From Myxococcales bacterium (GTDB lineage Bacteria > Myxococcota_A > Polyangia > Polyangiales > JADJMO01), in contig JAJXTK010000358.1 of assembly GCA_021783935.1 (NCBI GenBank), positions 1-6,728 of the forward strand: a stretch of DNA of 6,728 nt, read 5' to 3'. Position 1 is the stretch's first letter. Each line of letters starts with the position of its first letter. The position numbers were made by a program, and so were the translations under genes. Below, piece after piece: positions 1-6,130 of this stretch. The notes under the pieces are model-generated. The model searched no databases, was not told the DNA's origin, and saw only the letters and a program-made list of their open reading frames with translations.

Positions 1-1455
1 GAGAAGGACGACACCTACGCGATCGGCAAGACCTTCCCGCGCATCGCCGAGGTCGAGCTGAAGAGCAGCCGCGACGGCCGCTGGGTGGTCGCCACGGTGG
101 CCAAGGGCGACGGCGGCGAGTTCGAGCACTGGCTGCTCGACGCCTCGGGCAAGAAGCACGAGTGGACGCGCTTCGCGACGTTCGAGGACGAGGTCCGCCA
201 CGTCTCGATCGGCGCCGACGACGCCCTGTACCTCGTCTCTCGCAAGGGGGCGCCGCGCGGCCGGGTGCTGCGCGCGACGCCAGCGACGGTCGCGCCGGCG
301 AAGCTGCTCGCCAAGGCGACCGAGATCGTCCCCGCCTCCGACGGCACGATCGAGCAGGTCGTCGCGACGCGCGCTCGCGTCTTCACGGCGGAGCTGGTCG
401 GCGGCCCCTCGCGCGTGCGCGTCTTCGATCCGAAGGGGAAATCGCTCGGCGAGGTCCCGATCCCGGCGCTCAGCTCGGTCGTCGAGCTGCTCGCGGCCGA
501 CGACGCGGGCGACGACGTGCTCCTGCGAAACCGCAGCTTCACGCGCCCGTCGCGCTGGCTGCGCTACGACGCGAAGAAGGGCGCCGTGCGCGACACCGCC
601 CTCGCGACGACCTTCTCGACGAAGCTGCCGGAGCTCGAGGCTTCGCGCGAGACGGCGATCTCGAAGGACGGCACCAAGGTGCCGATCAACCTCGTGCGCC
701 GCGCCGGCACGCCGCGCGCCGGCAACCAGATGACGCTGCTCTACGGCTACGGCGGCTACGGCGTCAGCGAGGAGCCGGTCTTCCGCGAGGAGGTCGTGAC
801 CTTCCTCGAGCAGGGGGGGGTCTTCGCCGTCGCGAACCTGCGCGGCGGCGGCGAGTTCGGCGAGGAGTGGCACAGGGCGGGGGCGCTCACCAAGAAGCAG
901 AACGTCTTCGATGACTTCGCGGCCGCGGCGCTCTACCTCGTCGACGCCAAGGTCACCGACCGCGCGCACCTCGCGATCCTCGGCGGCAGCAACGGCGGGC
1001 TGCTCATGGGCGCGGCGATGACCCAGCACCCGGAGCTCTACGCGGCGGTCGTGTCGTACGTCGGCATCTACGACATGCTGCGCGTCGAGGACACGCCGAA
1101 CGGCGCGTTCAACGTGACCGAGTTCGGCTCCGTGAAGGATCGCGCCCAGTTCGACGCGCTCTACGCCTACTCGCCCTACCACCACGTTCTCGACGGAAGG
1201 AGCTACCCGCCGGTGCTCTTCCTCACTGGCGACAACGATCCGCGCGTCGCCCCCTGGCACTCGCGCAAGATGACCGCGCGCCTGCAGGCCGCCGAGCGCA
1301 CGGCGAAGGACGGCGACAACCTCGTGCTGCTGCGGACGAGCGGCGACACGGGGCACGGCATCGGCTCGCCGCTGTCGGAGATCGTCGAGCAGAGCGCCGA
1401 CGTCTACGCGTTCCTCTTCCACGCCCTCGGCCACGCGTACGCGCCCGTGCCGTGA
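1..1455 (+). CDS. Prolyl oligopeptidase family serine peptidase (S9A), 5'-truncated
   Basis: This gene encodes a serine peptidase that would cleave short peptides, classically after proline. The frame is open from base 1, so the N-terminus lies outside the window. The visible part is 484 residues; by comparison with the roughly 710-residue family, about 220 are missing. Residues 1 to about 215 are the end of the beta-propeller, and the rest is the alpha/beta-hydrolase domain. All catalytic parts are present: the oxyanion Tyr250 in YGYGGYG (248-254), the RGGGEFGEEW block, nucleophile Ser330 in GGSNGG, Asp413 in GDNDPRV, and His452 in TGHG. Arg415 matches the substrate-binding Arg643 of porcine enzyme. 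The Ser-to-Asp and Asp-to-His spacings (83 and 39) fit the porcine enzyme (87 and 39). One oddity is Asn371 at the position of porcine Trp595, which stacks on the substrate proline. A G8 run at 813-820 lies in frame within a conserved Gly-Gly. Location (periplasm or cytoplasm) cannot be judged without the N-terminus. The gene converges on the VWA gene. Confidence 0.97.
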   Translation, partial: EKDDTYAIGKTFPRIAEVELKSSRDGRWVVATVAKGDGGEFEHWLLDASGKKHEWTRFATFEDEVRHVSIGADDALYLVSRKGAPRGRVLRATPATVAPAKLLAKATEIVPASDGTIEQVVATRARVFTAELVGGPSRVRVFDPKGKSLGEVPIPALSSVVELLAADDAGDDVLLRNRSFTRPSRWLRYDAKKGAVRDTALATTFSTKLPELEASRETAISKDGTKVPINLVRRAGTPRAGNQMTLLYGYGGYGVSEEPVFREEVVTFLEQGGVFAVANLRGGGEFGEEWHRAGALTKKQNVFDDFAAAALYLVDAKVTDRAHLAILGGSNGGLLMGAAMTQHPELYAAVVSYVGIYDMLRVEDTPNGAFNVTEFGSVKDRAQFDALYAYSPYHHVLDGRSYPPVLFLTGDNDPRVAPWHSRKMTARLQAAERTAKDGDNLVLLRTSGDTGHGIGSPLSEIVEQSADVYAFLFHALGHAYAPVP

Positions 1456-1461
1456 CGCCGG

Positions 1462-1481
1462 CGCGTGGGGCCGCTCACGCG
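1462..1481. terminator. Hairpin between convergent genes, possible bidirectional terminator
   Basis: An 8-bp stem (cgcgtggg against ctcacgcg, with one G:T wobble on the plus strand) closes on a GCCG tetraloop at 1470-1473. It starts 7 bases after the peptidase stop and overlaps the stop codon of the VWA gene (1475-1477). There is no T-tract on either side, so it is not a canonical intrinsic terminator. It could slow polymerase or protect 3' ends. The position between convergent genes is the main support, because chance hairpins are common at this GC content. Confidence 0.35.
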
Positions 1482-3781
1482 AGGCCGCTGCGCCGTCGCG
1501 AGAACCAGTGCGCGCTCATCGCGATCGCGGCCAGCGCGGCCCACGCCCACGTCGGCAGGAGCGGCGCGACGGAGCGCTCGAGCGCGACGATGGCCGCCCT
1601 CGGCGTCGGCAGCGACGCGAGCTCGCTCGGCGCGACGACCTTGCCGCCGCTGACGCGCGCGACCTTCTCGAGCGTCGCGCGATCGGGGCGCGGGTCGGCC
1701 CACTCGTCGCCGCCGCGCTCGCAGACGCCGAGCGTGCGCGTGGCGAGCGCGCCGAGCGACGGCGACGCCCCCTTCTCGCCCACGGCGAGCCGCAGCGCGA
1801 AGCTCCCGGCGGGGGCGATCGACAGCGGCACGATCAGCGGGGGCTTGCCGTCGAGCTCGCGATCGACCGTGTCGGGGAGCGCCTCGCCTGCCTGCGCGCG
1901 CGGCGGCTCGAGCGGCGTGATGGCGGCGCGAAGGTGCGACGGGCCGACGATGGGCGAGGCGTCGAGGCGCAGCGCCGCCTCGGCCCCGGCGAGGCACGGC
2001 GAGGAGCCGTCGGCGTGCACCAGGTGCCCGCGCACCGGCTCGTAGCGCGGGTCGCGCATCAGCCAGCCGAGCAGCCCACGAAAGAGCGCGTCGAAGCCGC
2101 GGCCGTTGGACTTCGCGGCGAAGGGGCTGAAGGCGAGCAGGTGCGTCGAGTCGAGGCCGAGCGCGATCGATCGGCCGTCGCCCACGTCCCCGATCGAGAG
2201 CACCGGCATCGGCTGCCCGCTCGGCGTGGTGCGCTTCGGGTGGACCCACAGCGCGACGCCGCCGCGCTGCAGATCGCCGAGGATGTTCGCGCCCGGAAAC
2301 TCGGGGAGCTCGTCGCCGATGACGGCGTGCAGGTCCTGCAGGATCGTCGCGCCTCGCCCGGCTGCCGTCTCGACGGGCACGAAGCTCGTCGTGTCGGCGG
2401 GCTGCTGCTCGCCGGTGAGCTTCGGGATCTGCACCGGCGTCACGCGCGCGAGCGGCGAGCCGGCGTAGCCGCCGGCGCTGAAGGCGTTCTGCCCGCCGAT
2501 GTGCACGAGGCCGCCGCCGTGCTCGACGTAGCGCGCGATCGCCGGCAGGTGCGGCGTGAGGCCGTACGGCTCGGCGTCGAAGTCCTGGATGATGACGGCG
2601 TCGAAGGTCGGCAGGTACTCGGTGAAGAGCTCGCGCACAGGGAAGGGGATGAGCGCGAGCTCGTCGTCGGGCGCGTTCACGTCGTCGCCCGGCGTGCGCA
2701 AGATGAAGAAGCTCACGACGTCCATCGCGGCGTCGGACTTGAGCCACGTGCGCAGCGCGCGGACGTCGTAGCTCGGGCGCCCCGCGATGTGCAGCACGCG
2801 CACGCGCTCACGGGCGACGTCGATCGAGAGCAGGCGCCGATCGTCGTCGGGGATCGCGTCGTCCTTGGGCGCGGCGAGCGCGACCTCGATCGCGCGGGTG
2901 CCGGCGCGCTCGAGGGTGATCGGCAGCTCGATGGTCGCGCTGCCGTCGCGCACCGTGGCCGTGCCGCTCGCGAGCACCGCGCTCGTGTCGGCGCCGACGG
3001 CCCCCGCCTCGCGCTCGCGCAGCTCGCGGACCGTGACGGTGAGCTCACCGCACGAGAGCCCGCCCGTGCAGGCGATCTCGATGCGCAGCGGCAGCGGCTG
3101 GTGGGCGACGGCCGCGCCGGCGAGCTTCACCGCGCGGATGGAGGCGTCCTTGGGGCTGCCGTCGCCGATCGCGACGGCGTGGATCGGGAAGGGGGCCCGA
3201 TGCTCGGCGAGCTCGCCCGCCTCGACGCGCCCGTCGCTCACGACCACCACGGCTGCCGGCGGATCGTCGTGCCGCTCGGCGATCGACGCGATCGCGCCGC
3301 GCAGATCGCTGCTGGCCTGGCCGGCGCGCGCGAGCACGCTCTTGCCCTTGGCCTCCTCGAGCGGGTCGGGGCGCGGCGTCCCCGCGCCGAACGAGAGCAC
3401 CTCGACGCGCCCGCCGAGCCGTCCCCGCAGCTCGCGCGCCACCCGTTCGGCGACGTCGATCCGCGCCTCGCCGTCGGCGCGGTCGTTCGCGGCGAGCGCC
3501 ATCGAGCGCGAGCGATCGACGAGCACGACCACGCGCGGCGCGAGGCTGACCTCGCGCGCCCGGAGCCTCTGCGGGCGCAGGACCGCGCCGAGCAGCGCCG
3601 CCGCCGCGAGCAACGCGGTGACCGCGACGCGCCCCCGTCGCGCCTCTCGCGCACGCCCGAGCTCGACGACCAAGAGCACGAGCCCGAGCACGACGATCGC
3701 CGCGGCGGTCCATGGGAGCCAGCTCGGCAGGTCTTCGGCCGGGATCAGCGCCGTGCGCAGCGTCTCGCCGGGCGCGCTCAT
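1475..3781 (-). CDS. Membrane-anchored VWA domain / glutamine-amidotransferase-like protein
   Basis: This is a 768-residue membrane protein of the type found with MoxR/DUF58/DUF4159 genes. Two N-terminal membrane segments (about 21-41 and 52-68) are followed by a VWA domain (about 82-215). Its metal-binding MIDAS motif is intact: Asp89-x-Ser91-x-Ser93, Ser158 at the usual Thr position in SDL, and Asp183 in VSDG. A beta-rich stretch (about 220-320) leads to a class I glutamine-amidotransferase-like fold (about 325-545) with a typical HIGGQNAFSAGGY block at 427-439. No cysteine occurs between residues 244 and 596, so this fold lacks the amidotransferase nucleophile and is presumably a binding or structural module. 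A last membrane helix (about 741-759) ends in a short Arg-rich tail, SRRRSGLA. The large middle part is probably periplasmic. The ATG at 3781 is supported by a GAGG ribosome site 8 nt upstream. The gene follows the DUF4159 gene by 13 bp. Inferred role: an envelope-associated partner of a MoxR-type chaperone; substrate unknown. Confidence 0.95.
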   Translation of the reverse strand: MSAPGETLRTALIPAEDLPSWLPWTAAAIVVLGLVLLVVELGRAREARRGRVAVTALLAAAALLGAVLRPQRLRAREVSLAPRVVVLVDRSRSMALAANDRADGEARIDVAERVARELRGRLGGRVEVLSFGAGTPRPDPLEEAKGKSVLARAGQASSDLRGAIASIAERHDDPPAAVVVVSDGRVEAGELAEHRAPFPIHAVAIGDGSPKDASIRAVKLAGAAVAHQPLPLRIEIACTGGLSCGELTVTVRELREREAGAVGADTSAVLASGTATVRDGSATIELPITLERAGTRAIEVALAAPKDDAIPDDDRRLLSIDVARERVRVLHIAGRPSYDVRALRTWLKSDAAMDVVSFFILRTPGDDVNAPDDELALIPFPVRELFTEYLPTFDAVIIQDFDAEPYGLTPHLPAIARYVEHGGGLVHIGGQNAFSAGGYAGSPLARVTPVQIPKLTGEQQPADTTSFVPVETAAGRGATILQDLHAVIGDELPEFPGANILGDLQRGGVALWVHPKRTTPSGQPMPVLSIGDVGDGRSIALGLDSTHLLAFSPFAAKSNGRGFDALFRGLLGWLMRDPRYEPVRGHLVHADGSSPCLAGAEAALRLDASPIVGPSHLRAAITPLEPPRAQAGEALPDTVDRELDGKPPLIVPLSIAPAGSFALRLAVGEKGASPSLGALATRTLGVCERGGDEWADPRPDRATLEKVARVSGGKVVAPSELASLPTPRAAIVALERSVAPLLPTWAWAALAAIAMSAHWFSRRRSGLA

Positions 3782-3789
3782 GCGTTGCG

Positions 3790-3793
3790 CCTC
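3790..3793 (-). promoter_or_regulatory. Shine-Dalgarno site of the VWA gene
   Basis: GAGG on the minus strand lies 8 nt before the ATG at 3781 and directly after the DUF4159 stop codon (3795-3797). It fixes the VWA start and fits translational coupling of the two genes. Confidence 0.65.
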
Positions 3794-3794
3794 G

Positions 3795-4556
3795 TCACGG
3801 CTGCGTCGCCCTGCGCTTCATGATGAAGGGCGCGTGCACGGCGTCGTCCTTGTAGTTGGTCGTCAGGGCGTAGAGGGCGATGTTCACGGCGAAGCGGATC
3901 GCCTGCTCGCGCTGCTCGTCGCCCCCAGGCTCGACGGTCATCTCCCAGGTGCCGAGCTGGTTGCGCGCGAGGGCGCCGCCGAGGTCGTGCGCGAGGAAGA
4001 TCACGCGCAGGCTGCCCGCGCGCAAGATCGCGTCCGCCGTCTTGGCCCCCTGCACGCGCCCCGAGGGACGCGCCGGCTTGAGCAGGTAGAACGTCCGGTA
4101 GAGCACGTGATCTTCGGGGATCGCGACCGGCGCCGCGTCGGGGAGCACGCGCGCGAGCTCGCGACGCGCGTCGCGGCCGAACGCGCCCGAGGCCGGATCG
4201 GCGTCGTCGACGACGAGCAGCCCGCCGAGCCCGAGGAACTGCCGCAGCCCCGCGAGCTCGGCGCTCGAGAGCGCGGCGAGGGCGCCGGTGCCCGACCAGT
4301 AGGCGAACGGCCCGTCGAGCAGCGTCGGCTCGGAGGCCTTCACGGCGCGCGGCGAGCGACGCGCGGCCGCGCTGGTGCGTCGCTCGACCTCGGCGCTCCA
4401 GCGCGCCGGCGCCGATGCGCGCGCGGCCCCGGTGACGCCGCCTGCGAGCAGGACCTTGGGCTCGAACGCCCCTTCGTCGCCGAAGGCGCGCGCGCGGGCC
4501 CCGATGAGCGAGGTCGCGATCGCGGTCGAGGCGCCGAGGAAGTGGCGTCGGAGCAT
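3795..4556 (-). CDS. DUF4159 domain protein with Tat signal peptide
   Basis: The product is a 253-residue exported protein of the DUF4159 family, whose biochemical role is not established. The N-terminus is a twin-arginine signal: Arg3-Arg4-His-Phe-Leu, a hydrophobic stretch (8-20) and an Ala22-Arg-Ala24 cleavage site. This suggests folded export to the periplasm. The DUF4159 domain fills the rest. It shows YWSGTG at 86-91, a Ser-x-x-Glu helix leading into GGLLVVDDAD (111-120), a Phe then RELARVLPD (132-140), PEDHVLYRTFY (147-157), HDLGG (190-194), and a closing helix with NIALYALT (225-232). This is a stand-alone short form without the membrane region seen in some longer relatives. The start is well constrained: an in-frame TAG lies 15 nt upstream (4569-4571). 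There is no Shine-Dalgarno sequence in that gap, so initiation is SD-independent or leaderless. The VWA gene follows after 13 bp, and the pair is read as one operon. A 260-bp gap with tandem repeats lies upstream. Confidence 0.93.
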   Translation of the reverse strand: MLRRHFLGASTAIATSLIGARARAFGDEGAFEPKVLLAGGVTGAARASAPARWSAEVERRTSAAARRSPRAVKASEPTLLDGPFAYWSGTGALAALSSAELAGLRQFLGLGGLLVVDDADPASGAFGRDARRELARVLPDAAPVAIPEDHVLYRTFYLLKPARPSGRVQGAKTADAILRAGSLRVIFLAHDLGGALARNQLGTWEMTVEPGGDEQREQAIRFAVNIALYALTTNYKDDAVHAPFIMKRRATQP

Positions 4557-4666
4557 GCGGCGCGGAGTCTAGTACCGCGCGCCCGGAGTTCGTGGGGGAT
4601 TGCGCGGCCGACTGCCGAGCCCACGGGGCCGCTCGAGGTCGCGGGGCGGGCGTCGCGGGCGGGGGC

Positions 4667-4786
4667 GGCATCGCGGGCGGCATCGGTGTCGGGGTCGGCC
4701 TCGGCATCGGTGTCGGTGTCGGTGTCGGCCTCGGCATCGGGGTCGGCATCGGTGTCGGTGTCGGTGTCGGCCTCGGCATCGGTGTC
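4667..4786. repeat. GGNNTC hexanucleotide tandem repeat array in the DUF4159 upstream gap
   Basis: Eighteen uninterrupted hexamers of form GGNNTC (variants GGTGTC, GGCATC, GGCCTC, GGGGTC) fill 4679-4786. One more GGCATC lies at 4667-4672, separated by GCGGGC. A 36-bp block (GGCATC, three GGTGTC, GGCCTC, GGCATC) occurs identically at 4703-4738 and 4745-4780, giving a 42-bp higher-order period. The array occupies most of the 260-bp gap between the lipoprotein stop (4817) and the DUF4159 start (4556). On the minus strand the three frames read Asp-Thr/Ala, Thr-Pro and His-Arg. The Asp-Thr/Ala reading is in the lipoprotein's frame and has G/C-ending codons as expected for this genome. No start codon with a ribosome site makes any of these a separate gene. 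The rest of the gap (4557-4666) is GC-rich with no feature I can support. Confidence 0.9.
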
Positions 4787-4791
4787 CGCGG

Positions 4792-4832
4792 CGGCACCGG
4801 GCTCGGTGTGAGCGGTCTATCCGCCGGTGCCG
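4792..4832 (-). terminator. Inverted repeat spanning the lipoprotein stop codon
   Basis: A perfect 9-bp inverted repeat (cggcaccgg at 4792-4800, ccggtgccg at 4824-4832) brackets the TAG stop at 4817-4819. Inside it, a 4-bp stem (4801-4804 with 4810-4813) abuts the outer stem, giving a compact stacked structure in the transcript. There is no U-run after it, so Rho-independent termination would be atypical. It could instead stabilise the 3' end or separate the lipoprotein message from the DUF4159-VWA operon. Confidence 0.35.
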
Positions 4833-6046
4833 GAGGGGGCGCACTGGCTGGGCGGCGGCGGCGGGGGTGAAAAAACGGTCGACGGGGGCTGCGCCGGCGT
4901 CACGTACAGCCCGAGGCCGATCGAGATCGAGTCGCACGTGACGTTCACGTCCTGATATTGGGGCGCGCCCATCACCAGGTCGACCGCCTGCGACACGATC
5001 GACGACATTTGACCGAAGAGCGGATCGCCCGGGCAGATCCCGTACGCCTGCGCGAGGACGCCGAGCGCATCTTGCGCCGCCGTGGCGCGCATGACGCCCG
5101 CGAAGACGCCCGACGGGCTCGCGCCGGTCGTCGACGTGGGGAACGAGAAGATCGCCCCCTCGATCGGCAGCTCGGCGCTGCCCGAGCCCATGCCGAAGGA
5201 GAACTGCGCGCTCGTCGGCGCGGCGCCGCTGACCCAGGTGCCGCCGGTCATGTAGCCGCCCAAGAAGACGACCTTCGGCTGGTCCAGCGAGCTGCCGTCG
5301 ACCAGGGACGTGGTGAGAACGGGGAAGCTGTCGGTGCCGTCCCACCGCGGCGGCGGGCGCGCGCCGAAGGGGACGGTCTCGTAGAGCGCGCCGGGGACGT
5401 TCGCGTTGTCGGGCGCGCCGACGTTGTCGAGGCGAAGCAGCCACGTCGTGCCGCCGCCGGCGATCTGCTGATTGAAGGAGTCTTCGGCGTTGGGCTGCAG
5501 CTGCACCAGCATCTGCATGATGTGCGCGCCGAAGTTGTCGTCGCGGCCGCCGACGCCGTCGGTGAGCGCCGATCTCGTCGAGCCCGGGAATCGGTGGCAG
5601 GTGTTCGTGTTCGTCCGCGAGTCGCTCGCCGAGGTGTCGCGGCCGTCGAGGTCGTAGCCGAGCGTCTGCCACGCGTTGGCGCTGCGCGTGCCGTCCGGCA
5701 GCTCGGTGCCGAGCAGGTACTTCTTCACGACGAACCAGCGGGTCGCGCCGCCGGTGGCGGCCGTCGACGGAGGACCCGGCGGCACCGCCTCGCCGGGCGC
5801 GACACCGCCGTCGTTCGGGCTCGTGTCGCCGAGCGCGGCGTCGGCGGTGCCGGAAGCGTCGATTGCGGCGTCGACCGCGGCCTCGAGCGTGGCGTCGGGC
5901 ATCGCCGCGTCGCTCGCGTCGGCGACCGAATCGCAGGGCGACGCCGTGCACGCGTCGGCAGGCAGGTCGGCGAGGCGGCCGCCGCACGCGGCCAGCGCGG
6001 CGAGCGGGGCAACCAGGAAAGGCGAAAGGAGACGTGTTGAGGCCAT
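4817..6046 (-). CDS. Polyangial-type lipoprotein of unknown function
   Basis: The product is a predicted lipoprotein of 409 residues with no function I can assign. A short signal peptide ends in the lipobox LAAC, with lipidated Cys21. An Asp/Ala-rich low-complexity linker follows (about 37-80, with repeated DA pairs), as is common in Myxococcota lipoproteins. The globular part (about 100-390) has LGYDLDGRDT at 129-138, a Cys150 segment, an Asp/Gly/Asn-rich DGVGGRDDNFGAH stretch (163-175), and a closing block with CPG (338-340) and CDSISIGLGLYV (371-382). I recall this arrangement from uncharacterised secreted proteins of the same phylum; that is memory, not a search. Six further cysteines (33, 38, 150, 338, 371, 402) could form disulfides. 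The C-terminus is a six-proline run, then a short Cys-containing tail and TAG. Start choice is uncertain. ATG 6046 gives a canonical 20-residue signal but has no ribosome site. In-frame GTG 6082 has GGAG 7 nt upstream and adds 12 residues. Confidence 0.93.
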   Translation of the reverse strand: MASTRLLSPFLVAPLAALAACGGRLADLPADACTASPCDSVADASDAAMPDATLEAAVDAAIDASGTADAALGDTSPNDGGVAPGEAVPPGPPSTAATGGATRWFVVKKYLLGTELPDGTRSANAWQTLGYDLDGRDTSASDSRTNTNTCHRFPGSTRSALTDGVGGRDDNFGAHIMQMLVQLQPNAEDSFNQQIAGGGTTWLLRLDNVGAPDNANVPGALYETVPFGARPPPRWDGTDSFPVLTTSLVDGSSLDQPKVVFLGGYMTGGTWVSGAAPTSAQFSFGMGSGSAELPIEGAIFSFPTSTTGASPSGVFAGVMRATAAQDALGVLAQAYGICPGDPLFGQMSSIVSQAVDLVMGAPQYQDVNVTCDSISIGLGLYVTPAQPPSTVFSPPPPPPSQCAPSGTGG

Positions 6047-6089
6047 GAAACACGAGCGTACCCGCGCCCAGCCCATCAACACGGCAATT

Positions 6090-6093
6090 CTCC
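6090..6093 (-). promoter_or_regulatory. Shine-Dalgarno-like GGAG for an alternative lipoprotein start
   Basis: GGAG lies 7 nt before an in-frame GTG (6080-6082), 10 nt before a TTG (6077-6079) and 13 nt before an ATG (6074-6076). All three are upstream of the ATG at 6046. If used, the signal peptide becomes 32 residues with a longer Arg-containing n-region. This competes directly with the 6046 start, which lacks any purine-rich site. Confidence 0.4.
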
Positions 6094-6130
6094 ATGACGA
6101 GCGCCTCGACGCCCGCACTCGGCCGCGTCG

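Noticed and set aside
1431..1468. Alternative 7-bp inverted repeat (ccacgcg / cgcgtgg) at the end of the peptidase gene
   Set aside because: It has a 24-nt loop and mostly lies in coding sequence; the shorter-looped hairpin at 1462-1481 is the better structure.
1508..3823. A 771-codon open frame on the plus strand, antisense to the whole VWA gene
   Set aside because: It is Arg/Ala/Asp-rich with no recognisable domain. Long antisense frames are expected opposite GC-rich genes with G/C third positions, while the minus strand carries clear VWA, MIDAS and membrane segments.
4572..4590. TACTAG-like -10 element upstream of the DUF4159 gene
   Set aside because: The hexamer overlaps the TAG codon region and no convincing -35 lies at 16-18 bp; promoter prediction by eye at this GC content is unreliable.
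4667..4786. CRISPR array
   Set aside because: Units are 6 bp and contiguous, with no unique spacers and no palindromic repeat; no cas genes are nearby.
3778..4797. A minus-strand frame beginning with Met/Thr-Pro repeats and running through the DUF4159 gene
   Set aside because: The Pro-rich start is just the repeat in another phase; the rest is an Arg/Ala-rich shadow of DUF4159 and there is no ribosome site.
2787..4811. A 674-codon plus-strand frame across the VWA start, the DUF4159 gene and the repeat
   Set aside because: It crosses two well-supported minus-strand genes and is low-complexity Ser/Arg/Ala, ending in Ser-Ala/Val repeats from the hexamers; no domain or ribosome site.
4592..4870. 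A plus-strand Gly-Val/Gly-Ile repeat protein encoded by the hexamer array
   Set aside because: The GTG start has no suitable ribosome site (a GGAG only 3 nt away), there is no domain, and the product is simple translation of GGNNTC units.
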